Source of the DNA: Phoronis australis
Lineage: Eukaryota; Phoronida; Phoronidae
Length of the DNA: 24,923 bases
Assembly (NCBI GenBank): GCA_002633005.1
Contig: NMRA01000185.1
Location: forward strand, 343,921-368,843
Reading direction: 5' to 3'
The position numbers were made by a program, and so were the translations under genes. The notes under the pieces were generated by a model. The model worked only from the letters and a program-made list of their open reading frames with translations, was not told the DNA's origin and did not search any database. Below are positions 10,877 to 19,460 of the stretch, one piece after another. Positions within the stretch are counted from its first letter, which is position 1; the number at the start of each line of letters is the position of its first letter.

Positions 10877-11229
10877 ATGACGAATAACTCTTGTTATTGC
10901 TCAACTGCTCATAAAGATATTTCCTCAGCGCATTTTCCGTTTACATTGTAAAAAAAATATCATGATGCCTATCCGCAGAGCAAATTCCAAGTCAGCGGTC
11001 ATCAACTTAGCCCCGTAACACTTTTTGAGCTCGATGTCCAAAAGATCACTTCTAACAAACTCCTTGATCATCTCACAAGCAATCACTCACTATCCTCTCC
11101 AATTCGGCTTCCACTCCGATAAAAGTACACAGACTGAACTAATTGGTATACGCTTCTTGCGCTTCCAGCTAGCGAAAGGCAACCTATTCGGTCAGTTTAT
11201 CTCGTCCTGTCTTCAGCGTTTGACTTAAG

Positions 11230-11251
11230 TTCCCATTAACTTCCCATTAAG
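11230..11251 (+). repeat. 11-bp tandem duplication inside the LINE 2 RT
   Basis: TTCCCATTAAC at 11230-11240 is followed by TTCCCATTAAG at 11241-11251, just after the motif A remnant. The duplication shifts the frame between AFDLSSH and PIKLSSYGI, one of the inactivating lesions. Confidence 0.85.
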
Positions 11252-11690
11252 CTTTCGTCCTATGGAATCTTTGGAGCATTGCGCAATCTCCTAAAGTCGT
11301 ACCTTTTTACGGCACTAGCCGTGTCCGTATTAACGGCACATCTTCAGAACTTTGCCGTCGGCGCTACAACAGATAGCGTCCTTGGCCCTCTTGTTTTCAT
11401 TGTCTACATTAACGACTTTCTTTACTCAGTCGACGCAAAGATTCTTCTACTTTTATGCCGAAACGCGTATTTTTATTCATTCTCCAAACACAAGAGTTCA
11501 GTTTAAGACCACTCTTCAACATGAGGTAAATGAATCTCAACAATGGCCAACAAAATGGAGGGTTAAGTTAAGGCCGAAAAAATTGCCGACGTCACGTCCA
11601 TTGCATAGTGGTGTCGAAGTGGTGTCATATTGGTTTGGAAATAAACGACGAAGTCGGCAACTGGATTGGTACCTCCACCCATAGGGGGTG

Positions 11691-12299
11691 TGAGGGCCTC
11701 CCCGGAAAATTTTCATGGTGCATTTTGGAGGCTTCGAAATGCACTTATGACGTATTTCATGGAAAATATTGGTCCAGCGGCCTGCTGGATTGGTTCAGGC
11801 CTCCATGTCTCAGCTAGATCAAACATATCACCGGACAATACGTCAAATTTGACAATGAGCTTTGGAAACCAAATGCCATGCTTTACTCTCACTCCTCATT
11901 GCTCCTCACTGTTCTAAATTTAAAAAGGCTCAGCCCAATCAAACACCTACTTTAAAAGAACAGTAACGGGGCACCACCACCTGGAAACCATTTACTGGTG
12001 AACTTTGACGATTGTAGTATCGTTTACAAGAGCGCCACCACTGGACTATTGTTAGTCCTTGAAAATGATCGTCGGTAGGATTACCAGGGCCAAATGTCAT
12101 CTTCTTACGGATGAGCACCCACGACATATAGTAGAGATGGGCAAGCCTATCAGCTCGTCGAAAACAACATTTTGTCGTACGCAGTAGGTATATATTCAAG
12201 CTGGTCCACGGAATCAATAAGAATCAATAATCCGTCAACCCTTAAAATCTTGAATTGCTAAACAAAATCTAACACCCGCCGGCCATTTATAAAAATTAG
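11691..12299. other. Unexplained segment between LINE 2 RT and its C-terminal remnant
   Basis: About 600 bp with no recognisable LINE protein, although LINE sequence flanks it on both sides. It contains inverted words such as GGAAAATTTTCATGG / CATGGAAAATATT (11703-11770). A minus-strand open frame (12217-11939) includes a repeated CCACCAC / GGTGGTGG theme. It could be a further insertion or heavily mutated LINE sequence. Confidence 0.35.
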
Positions 12300-12443
12300 C
12301 GAATCATACCTCACTATTACCCAGCCTCTCTCAGAAGACCCGTGATTCTCACAGTAATCACATATTGCAACGCACTACCGCACAATTTGAAAACTATCCA
12401 ACCAATATCTATCCTCAAACAAACCCAAAACTCACTTCCATAA
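12300..12443 (+). pseudogene. LINE C-terminal remnant
   Basis: A 47-codon frame ending in TAA reads RIIPHYYPAS...TVITYCNALPHNLKTIQ...SILKQTQNSLP. This matches the very C-terminal WN-LP...FK..L pattern that closes ORF2 of CR1/Jockey-type LINEs (here YCNALP for WNALP, ILK for FK). An in-frame TAG lies directly upstream. It most likely belongs to LINE 2, which would then span about 9.9-12.45 kb including insertions. Confidence 0.65.
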
Positions 12444-12617
12444 CTTTCTCACAAGCACACCGTCAACCCCTGTCCCAAACATTACAAATCGTAGGGAGAT
12501 TGTTCTAAATCGTTTCAGACCAGGGCCTGGGGCCAAATCGTCCTACTCTCGAAGTCAAAAACATTTTCCATTTCCTGTTCTGCTTTAATACGAACTTGAA
12601 GAGGCATGGAGCGCGAA
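12444..12617. other. Anonymous sequence
   Basis: Possible LINE 3' untranslated tail; nothing specific recognised. Confidence 0.3.
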
Positions 12618-12756
12618 AGCTCGTCCAAAATATCTTTTAAACAATTCCTGGCGAGAGTACCATCTCGTAACGTCTAGTGAAGAGTAGTACTTTCCCTCTG
12701 AGGAAATTTCCAGAAAAGGTAAGAAATTTCACGATGTTTGAAATGCGCGCGAAGAA

Positions 12757-12783
12757 AAAACTCTGTGGTTACCACAGAGTTTT
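12757..12783. repeat. Perfect 13-bp-arm palindrome in R1
   Basis: AAAACTCTGTGGT, a single T, then its exact reverse complement. The same palindrome occurs at 6382-6406 (one mismatch per arm) and 21106-21130 (two mismatches). It is the best-conserved structural feature of R1 and could be a protein-binding site or hairpin. Confidence 0.9.
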
Positions 12784-12847
12784 AATCTCCCTCCCACATA
12801 TGATAAATGCGCACATACGCTCACAGTCAGTTGCTTGAAGTCGCTTG

Positions 12848-12860
12848 AGGTCAAAGGTCA
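12848..12860 (+). promoter_or_regulatory. DR1 nuclear-receptor motif inside R1 copy 2
   Basis: Exact AGGTCA-A-AGGTCA, at the same place in the repeat as 6470-6482. Confidence 0.45.
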
Positions 12861-13198
12861 CACTTTCCATACAAGGGAAATGTGCTACATCTACGTCTCG
12901 CCGTACCAAATAAGGAGACGTGCGTTGCCTTGTGGGAGAATAATCGACGAGGTAGCGAGCAGCAGTTAACAGATGGCTTAAAAATTTGAAACAAAAAGAA
13001 AATACTTTATCAACAGAAATTGAAAATCTTTATGAACAAACCTTGAAAATACCTGGTGAGCAAACCGAATTCTGTTCCAGCGGCAGAGAACAACTTTCAA
13101 TATTGCAATTTAGTCTGTTCATCGCGTTTCAGGATTGTTTAAGATAATTGCTATTCATTCCGTTCTTCAGTACATTAGGATTACGCAAACTGTCGTGT

Positions 13199-13485
13199 AT
13201 TCCAAGTTCGTACTTGGTGAACCGTAGATTCAAGCTACAAACTCGAGTAAAAATTTGTGATTTAGAGTAAAAGCTCGAAATCCCGAGTTCAGACTCGAAC
13301 TTATGCCTTTAATGCTGAAGTCTTCAAATACAAAATAGGATTACAAAATCAACCACATAAACCCCAATATTAATATTCGAGCACGTAATAATAAATACTT
13401 ATCTTAAATTCGTGTCAAAGTAGAACGGACAATGTAAAAAATAATTTCGAGTTCGAGTAAAACGTTACATCCCGCCCCCCTGGTC
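13199..13485. mobile_element. Truncated copy of the 1729-2132 foldback element
   Basis: It aligns with 1870-2132 of the first copy: TCCAAGTTCG (13200-13209), ACAAACTCGAGTAAAAA (13240-13256), GACTCGAACTT (13296-13306), ATTCGAGCACGTAATAATA (13374-13392, against TACTCGAGCACAGAATAATA) and ATAATTTCGAGTTCGAGTAAAA (13440-13461). The left inverted arm is missing. It lies between R1 copy 2 and the 141 bp array and appears to interrupt a composite element. Confidence 0.75.
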
Positions 13486-14261
13486 AAATTCAAACACATT
13501 TTTGAGAATATATCCCCGCTCTGTCGATGTTGACCAACAAACTGTACCATTATTCAATATTGTTTTCATTGCACCCTTTAATACTAATGTGGTACAAGTC
13601 TTGAATAACCATCGAAGTATTTCCAATCTTTATTCAATAGCACACATAAGATCCCATAGCTCCTGCGTCGTTTATTTTTAATAAACCTCGTGTCCAAACA
13701 GGTCCTTGTTGAGGTTGTTGCCACTAGATATATGTGTACGTTCTTGTGCGAGTGCGTGTGTGTAAAATGAAAATATTTTGTAGGTGTTTGCGTGCATAAG
13801 TTTCTATGTGATTACCGGTAAGTATGCGTATTTTTTCATGTAATAACTTTCAGACGACAGAGATTGAGGAAAACGGTATTTGTAGTCGATCTTGTCAAGG
13901 TTTGTTATGACATAAGAGCGAGACTATGCAATTAAGAATACATGGAAACATGCTTCGTGGAAAAGTATCTTTGGAAATGCACGGCATGTAGGCGTAAATA
14001 ATTAAGATCAATCATTTTAGATAATCAGTTGATTATTCGGATACAATATGTGCAATAAATACATGGAGACGGCTCAAACGCTCACAACTAATTGCTTCCT
14101 TGAGAAAGTGCTGTCAACATGGTGTAATTTGTAATGGCTTCAAAACTAAAACTGCGAAGTAGTTATCGTGTTTGTGCAATAGTCACGGTAATTGTCTCTA
14201 ACAGGGTTGCAGCATTTCGATAATCAGTTTTCAGAAAGCTATGAGTAGAAACAGAGGTTTG
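13486..14261. other. No gene recognised
   Basis: Anonymous AT-rich sequence with a short GTGCGTGTGTG tract near 13750-13762. Confidence 0.4.
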
Positions 14262-14680
14262 AATAATGACGGCCATTATTTGCACAAATTACGCCATTTT
14301 CTCATGCAAGTGATACAGTATATCTGTGGTGTTTGGTACCCCAGGTTTAAGTGCAAGTTGACTTTTTAATAATGGCAGCCTTATTACCATAGTATAAATT
14401 ATGCGATTCATCTATCTGCAAACTAGCATCGTTCAATTCGCTGACTTTATAACGACAGGTGAAAATATCAAAATAATGTACGTACGCTGCTTGGTACATA
14501 AATTTCGCATAATTGTAGTATTTCAATACTACCATTATTAAAATTTACATATTTATCTGGAAACTAGCATCATTCATTTCGCTGGCTTTATAAACTTAGC
14601 AGAAAGCATCAAAATAATGTACGTGCGGTGCTTGGTACGGAAATTTCGCATAATGGCAGTGTTAATTTACATATTTAGTA
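14262..14680 (-). repeat. ~141-bp tandem repeat array A (about 3 units)
   Basis: AACTAGCATC at 14421 and 14562 marks a 141 bp period. Around each lie TTCGCTGRCTTTATAA, ATCAAAATAATGTACGT, CTTGGTAC and AAATTTCGCATAAT. A more diverged unit extends left to about 14262 (AATAATGACGGCC, ATAATGGCAGCC). The minus-strand sequence is the same family as array B at 20420-20702. For example, the reverse complement of 14463-14477 equals 20604-20618 (15 of 15) and that of 14394-14406 equals 20521-20533 (13 of 13). The open frame at 14347-14535 crosses it and is not a gene. Confidence 0.88.
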
Positions 14681-15530
14681 ATCGCTTAATGTTGTCAAGT
14701 ACAACATAACCAAAATGTTTCAGGGGGACCACCTCAACACGAAACAATAAAAACACTGATACTACCAAGAATTTATAGGGATCTTATGGGCGACTACTCG
14801 ACTAGTGTCCGACTATTTTTGCTCGGTTATTACCGAATTTATCGGATAACGTTTTATAGCTCGGGTCCAAGCTAATGACTTCGATATGAGCCTATTCAAT
14901 CCAACAATAATTCCCAAAATATGTTCGGTCATAAAACCGATGACTCAGCTTTCTCACTTTTACCACATCCGTTCATTTCGAAGAACACGTTAATGAAGAA
15001 CGCCGGTTACCAGCGAGAGGCGAACGGGCTCACGCACATGTAAGACTTGCACAGCAAGGTGTTCTCACATGCACCACCTCGAAATATTTGCTTTATAAAG
15101 CTTTAAGAAGTGGACCACAAGCCCGTGTTCCCTCCAAGACTAACAACTCCCACTGGAACCCAAGCACTTTAAAGAAACAAGTGAATTTTATGCACATGTT
15201 ATGTGCTAACTTTGTAAAGAGGTTTTTCATGAAAATAACAATGTAACCTGCTGTAACGTAGCGCAAGAACAATACGAGTAAACATCTCTCATCAAAGCTC
15301 GATGTGAAAAAATAAGGCGGTACGCTGGGTCGTTTTCAGCTAGATTCTTGTTCTGACCTTGAAACTCCATTGTAAGTAAAAGAAGGGTCGATCGATTCAG
15401 TTATACCATTAGCTGGGCCATTTTCCTTCATCGGCTGGCAAAATTTTCTTGTTGTACAAACTCCCGAGTTGCCTGCAGGCGCGTATCAATTTCGGGGAGG
15501 TGGTACTTTTTCAACAAGTTTTGCGGGATC
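14681..15530. other. No gene recognised
   Basis: Anonymous sequence; a short imperfect inverted word CGGTTATTACCG occurs near 14823-14834. No coding signal. Confidence 0.4.
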
Positions 15531-15660
15531 CGCGCGGGGTCCAATAGGCCCTTAATTTGGGCCCCCGCAAAAGGCCCATTGCATTGGCCTCAGCCCCGCA
15601 AAAGATCCATTGACAGTCTTCCTACCACAATAGGCAGCACGGGGTGGGAACTAGCAAACA
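15531..15660. repeat. GC-rich patch with a 31-bp duplication
   Basis: GCCCCGCAAAAGGCCCATTG at 15562-15581 recurs as GCCCCGCAAAAGATCCATTG at 15593-15612, a 31 bp step. An imperfect palindrome GGCCCTTAATTTGGGCC lies just upstream (15548-15564). The patch is distinctly GC-richer than its surroundings; its origin is unknown. Confidence 0.6.
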
Positions 15661-15667
15661 TAGGCGT

Positions 15668-15821
15668 GCGTTCAGTAAACGCTAGGACCTACGCTAGGAC
15701 CTAGCTAAAACCTAGCTAAAACCTAGTCAAAGTCACGTAATCAAATTTAAAATGCACGGCAATATCTCACGTAATCTCGCGAAGTCTTGCTTTTTAGCGA
15801 GGTTCTAGCGTTACTGAACGG
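15668..15821. mobile_element. MITE (~153 bp) with internal 11-bp tandem repeats
   Basis: The left end CGTTCAGTAAACGCTAGGACCT (15669-15690) matches the reverse complement of the right end AGGTTCTAGCGTTACTGAACG (15800-15820) apart from one inserted A and one substitution. Inside the left arm are GCTAGGACCTA(C) twice and GCTAAAACCTA twice (15681-15725). CACGTAAT appears in both halves. Non-coding; target-site duplication not clear. Confidence 0.85.
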
Positions 15822-17114
15822 GTGGCTGGTATTCGCAATTGGGGTCTCTTAGGGCACCTTGTCAATATGAGACAGACTACGCGCTACTATTCATTACTCC
15901 ATCGAGGCTTATTTTGCAATGAAATCGTACTTGTAGAAAACTTGTTGCACAGTAAACAATACTACATAAGCACAACTATAGTATTTTTGAGCTGTGTTTC
16001 AAGTAATTAGTTATACCCACTTTGCTTGTGTATTACTTTCTGTGTGTACGCGTGTCAGGTTGTAAGCGGGGGATGGATTCCGATAATATGTGTTGTACTG
16101 GTTTTTCCTTTCTATGTCCGAACGACGTCGGACCTATATTTTCCATAAAGTACGTCAAAAAGGCATTTCGAGGACTCTTGAATGCATCAAATGAGACTTG
16201 ACTGGACTCTCGTAAAATACCTTACAAATATCCGACTTTTAGTCGGCCATTTGCAGAACCAATGTGAAAATCCTCCCGGCGTTGCTGATGTCGTCATGGC
16301 TGACATTTTTTCAGTGACTTTTAGGCGTTTGCACGATTTGACAAACGGTAGGAATGTATTTCAATACTTACAATACTTTCGAAAAACTATAAAATACACA
16401 GTCCCCAAAACACGTATTTGGCTGTGTTTGGTGATCAGTGGTGCGCGAAACGTGTTACCTGGATTTTTTGTGTGTTGGTTACGGATAGCTCTCAGGGTCT
16501 TCTAACAAAAAACACAAATATCACCAATTATTATGAGCTTAAACTACATAAGATGTTGCCCTCTCTTTTGACGGCACCAACCACTCCATGAAACATTCTT
16601 TGAATATCTTATACCAGTTTCACAAGTTCTCTGGCAAGAAGCCGCATGTAGACAAAAACGCTTTATTTGCTTTAGGAACAGGAAATGACGAGAGTTTCAC
16701 TTATGTCCCGAACTAAACCTTTCTTGGCTAAAATTGTATTTCAACATTATAGAGTAAACTTCAACACTACTATGACAAAAATTGTTATCCAGTGACCTAA
16801 AAAGTCTTCATGGGTTTACTGAATAAGTCTAATAGACTCTCTTTCAATCCTAGGGATAGTTGATGCTTGATAAATGCGCTTAAAAAATTAGTAGAGACAA
16901 TGTAGGATTCAAGATTTCCAATAGGGTGAAGGCAAAATGATTGAGATCAATTTTTTATAAAGTCTCTTAAGTAGAATCTGATTGTAATTCCTGGAAAATA
17001 TCAATTTCAAAATTATCTGCTCTATGAACGGAAAACACCGAATGCACATTTATGCCTCCGCCTACAAAAATGCAGGTAGTCATTGCACTTTTCCTATAAG
17101 GAATGTTCAGCATG
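15822..17114. other. No gene recognised
   Basis: Anonymous sequence. The 107-codon frame 16182-16505 (plus) has no recognisable domain. The antisense strand carries a short ATG-led stretch (MSAMTTSATPGGFSHWF, from about 16305 downward) that reaches a GTAAGG donor-like site near 16226. Neither is strong enough to call. Confidence 0.35.
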
Positions 17115-17158
17115 GCGTCATTTTGACGTCATTATGACGTTTTGGATCCAGTGTGACG
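17115..17158. promoter_or_regulatory. CRE-like site cluster
   Basis: CGTCA (17116-17120), the full palindrome TGACGTCA (17124-17131), TGACG (17135-17139) and TGACG (17154-17158). The first three centres are about one helical turn apart. CREB/ATF factors bind TGACGTCA in animals; use here is inference, as no transcription start is evident. Confidence 0.4.
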
Positions 17159-17395
17159 GCATGTCTATTTTTATTTCCGGGTACAAATTGTGTCATTTGC
17201 TGCAATAACGCGTCATCACTAAACATCCGAATTTTCTGTTGCAGCAGGAGTACTAACCAACTGTTAGCAGTGGACTTTCTTCACGAACCATTACGTAATA
17301 ATTTAACTATATTAAGCTCCTTTCGCATTGTTTAACTGACTGAAAACGAAAATCGAATTAAACCTTTTACTGGCATCAAATTGGTCTCTTATTGA
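17159..17395. other. Anonymous sequence
   Basis: Short open frame 17153-17335 without recognisable features. Confidence 0.35.
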
Positions 17396-17430
17396 GCGGC
17401 GCACCTCCACTTATTTCAGTGCTGCGCCGC
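17396..17430. repeat. GC-rich hairpin
   Basis: GCGGCGCA (17396-17403) pairs with TGCGCCGC (17423-17430) across a 19-base loop. It stands out in AT-rich surroundings; no T-run or other terminator logic applies in a eukaryote. Confidence 0.6.
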
Positions 17431-17937
17431 CCATGTACTGTGATAAACCCCAAAAAACTCCGAAGCGTTTTCTAAAGTCTCTGATTGTTTCAATATTCTT
17501 GCTGGCAATGAAACTAGAATCGTGACAGCCGGCGCAATGAATACTAAGAGATCGATTTCCGTTTTCAGCCAGCTATATAAGGCAAAATTCAACCTCAAGG
17601 CTTAATGTAGAACGCTAAAAAAATGTCAAAATTTTGCTACCTGTGGAACATCATACCTCAGAAATGACTGGTCTCATTCACAGGAAAGTTTTAATCCCTA
17701 TGCATTATTCTCCAAATGCAGTTTGGAATTTTTAAATGCTCCGTTTTTGCACGAGTGACTATAAAATGGCTCGATTTTTGTGAAAAATCTAAAGTACCAC
17801 CAAACGAAAATGATTTATTTGAAAAAACTGCAACAGCGTTTTTGAGATCTCGTCTTGAGTATTCGTAATAATAAAATTTGATCAAGTCATTGTTTTCCTA
17901 TGGATGTACCTTTTTTGCTAAATTTTAATAAAGACAT
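17431..17937. other. No gene recognised
   Basis: Open frames 17416-17598 and 17691-17885 (both minus) show no domain. Confidence 0.4.
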
Positions 17938-17949
17938 GGTCACGTGACC
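17938..17949. promoter_or_regulatory. E-box palindrome GGTCACGTGACC
   Basis: A perfect 12 bp palindrome containing GTCACGTGAC, the preferred site of bHLH-zip factors of the USF/MiT (TFEB) type. A single occurrence can be chance. Confidence 0.3.
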
Positions 17950-18366
17950 TAATTCATAGTAGATACATAAACAGACGGGATAAAAATTCTGCAAACTTTC
18001 TACATTTAGAAACAAAAAGCTAAAATCTACAATTTTCTAAATATTTGGATAAATGCGCTGACCTGTCAATAAGATGCTACATAATTGTAATTCACAGTAA
18101 TCCAATACATGTAGAGCCTGGTACTAAAATTGTTCAATATGTACTTAGGGAATTTTGACTTCGATAGTTTTTTGGAATCTAGAGTGAAAGAGCATTCGGA
18201 TGATGATCTCTTTTCTTGTACCGGGGCAGTCGTGATGTTGTTATTTTAGGTAAAATATGGCCAAAATCGCCGTTTTTGGTCATTTTTGGCACATCGGATT
18301 TTTGTCACGGCGGATTTATGAGGTATTGATTTTCGTCATTTTTGACAAACCCCATTTCTGTCAGTT

Positions 18367-18621
18367 ATGCCTTTTTTCAGATGTCGGAGACAGCTGTGTA
18401 AACAAGGGTCCCGGCCAGTGATAAGGTCCAAACAAGTCAGTGGTAGTGTGGTCTTGGTAGACATGTTGGCACATTACAGTTATTACAAGGTTTTGGCTGC
18501 CGACACACACCTAAGTGGAGATGAGTCCTTTCCTCACGTCCTGATCAAGAGTCTGCAAAAATACAAAAAGTTTTGTAGCATTCGGAACTCAGACGCACAA
18601 CTCATAATAACTGAAATTTAA
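18367..18621 (+). CDS. Unrecognised open frame (84 codons), possible exon
   Basis: The ATG-to-TAA frame begins next to TTTTTTCAG (acceptor-like, ending at 18380). It encodes a mixed polar peptide with VSGSVVLVDMLAHYSYYKVLAA in the middle and a Lys-rich stretch LIKSLQKYKKF near the end. Its composition is more protein-like than most frames in the window, but I recognise no family. It lies about 320 bp upstream of another open stretch on the same strand (18943-19242), and the two could be exons or relics of one gene or element. Confidence 0.2.
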   Translation: MPFFRCRRQLCKQGSRPVIRSKQVSGSVVLVDMLAHYSYYKVLAADTHLSGDESFPHVLIKSLQKYKKFCSIRNSDAQLIITEI

Positions 18622-18817
18622 TTATGCTGCAGATTTTAATCGGTTAATTTACATCGAAAAAATACCAGCATAGAGAAATAGGACCAAAACCCAAATTTGA
18701 CAGTTTTCTCCCCAATATTGCCACTTCCCGGCCTGCAACTACTATAAAAAACTGACTGCAGATTCAGAATGCTTGTTCTCTTTAGATTAAAAAATGTGGT
18801 CATAGTACGCCCCTTAC

Positions 18818-18926
18818 CAGCTGCCTGCTTGACAATTTTGAACTTTTTGACAGTCACCTGAAACTGCACCCGGTTTCTCAGACACTGAGCAGGTGACACT
18901 TTTTGAAAGTAAACTGCAGCCACCAT
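18818..18926 (-). CDS. Possible first coding exon ending at a splice donor
   Basis: On the minus strand, AAAATGG (ATG at 18926) opens a frame encoding MVAAVYFQKVSP...FKIVKQAA. It meets GCTG|GTAAGG, a good donor (donor bases 18817-18812), after 36 codons plus one base. The open frame continues past the donor to 18636, so the donor is not needed to keep it open. An overlapping upstream ATG in another frame weakens the case. No family recognised. Confidence 0.2.
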
Positions 18927-18942
18927 TTTGCATCAAAAGTAA

Positions 18943-19242
18943 GTTAAGGCTAAAAAACGTGGCTTTACTCATTCAGGACGAATTCAAAAGCACAAGCAAA
19001 TCCGTTTCATAGAACTTATATTCAACGCGTTCCTCAAAACAGCCACCAAACCTGACGCGTCCGTTTTACTTAAATTCTATGCATCAGAAAATGCCCGTGG
19101 CTTCAGCATAATTATTCAGTGCAACCAAGAGCATAGGCTAAATTTCTGGACTCAGTTTACTCAAAACAACTTCAAGGAACTATTGAATACCATTTGTGAC
19201 AATCAGTTCCCATTTAGTCCACAAAATTGCCGTCAAATCTGA
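18943..19242 (+). CDS. Unrecognised ATG-less open stretch (99 codons plus stop)
   Basis: The frame is open from just after TAA (18940-18942) to TGA (19240-19242). The peptide contains RGFTHSGRIQKHKQIRFIEL, then IFNAFLKTATKPDASVLLKF, SENARGFSIIIQCNQEH and NFKELLNTICDNQFPF, which is compositionally protein-like and rich in Asn/Phe/Lys. The lack of an early ATG suggests an internal or last exon, or a relic of a transposon protein. I do not recognise it. Confidence 0.25.
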   Translation, partial: VKAKKRGFTHSGRIQKHKQIRFIELIFNAFLKTATKPDASVLLKFYASENARGFSIIIQCNQEHRLNFWTQFTQNNFKELLNTICDNQFPFSPQNCRQI

Positions 19243-19260
19243 CCCACTTCATTTTCTTCA

Positions 19261-19460
19261 TTTTTGGGGGGAGCTAAATCGGTCTCTACTGTGGCCTTAG
19301 ACCTGTNGGCTTCTGGGGTGTTGTGACCGTGGGAGTTGTTCTGGCCTCTGGGTGGGCTGTGAAATTGCTAGGGTGTTGTGGAGAATTTGTGGGGTGAAGT
19401 TGTGGGGAATTTTTGGGGGTTTTGGGGTGTGTTGTGAAGTTTTTAGGGTGTTGTGGAGCC
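19261..19460 (+). repeat. G-rich minisatellite with an ambiguous base
   Basis: Imperfect repeats of GGGTGTTGTG (19317-19326, 19371-19380, 19447-19456) mixed with GTGGGGTGAAGTTGTGGGG-type units of roughly 20-25 bp. The plus strand is strongly G/T-biased with many GGGG runs, so G-quadruplex formation is plausible. The N at 19307 lies inside it, consistent with difficult sequencing or collapsed copies. Confidence 0.75.

Larger units (their letters stand above)
9900..11690 (+). pseudogene. Decayed LINE 2: endonuclease end, linker and reverse transcriptase
   Basis: Fragments in LINE order are spread over all three frames. The endonuclease C-terminus shows NNLIQLTNEATRITNYS (9898-9948) and EPVSFVEMAPPVGNCEHHV (about 9984-10043), where GNCEHH stands for the usual SDH catalytic motif. 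The linker has IKKANIFCRCFSR (10481-10519) and AEVRKFIKE then NKFEGSDGI. After an inserted MITE come SNKLLDHLTSNH and FGFHSDKSTQ (11040-11130), motif A as LVLSSAFD (11177-11200, expected Asp replaced by Val), TDSVLGPLVFIVYINDF (11370-11420), FYAETRIFIHS (11451-11483) where ADDT is reduced to AET, and QWPTKWRVKLRPKK (11541-11582). The catalytic residues are lost, so it is inactive. A matching C-terminal remnant lies at 12300-12443. Confidence 0.88.
12618..13150 (-). repeat. Interspersed repeat R1, copy 2, with exon-like 5' part
   Basis: This is the fullest R1 copy. From 12618 to about 13045 it parallels copy 1 (6238-6663). Continuing on the minus strand's 5' side (13053-13150) it aligns with the exon-like stretch at 20740-20832: ACAGACTAAATTGCA for ACAGACTATATTGCA, then GAACAGAATTC and TGCTCACCAG|GTATTTT. 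Reading in the frame of that stretch gives KRDEQTKLQY, a stop, then KLFSAAGTEFGLLTR, with another stop upstream, so here it is a pseudo-exon. The palindrome at 12757-12783 and the DR1 motif at 12848-12860 are intact. Confidence 0.85.

Noticed and set aside
16182-16505. The 107-codon plus-strand frame as a gene
   Set aside because: No domain, no splice or promoter context, and an antisense ATG-led frame of equal merit overlaps it. A frame this long can occur by chance in 25 kb.
17396-17430. Rho-independent terminator
   Set aside because: GC hairpin without a following T run, in eukaryotic sequence.
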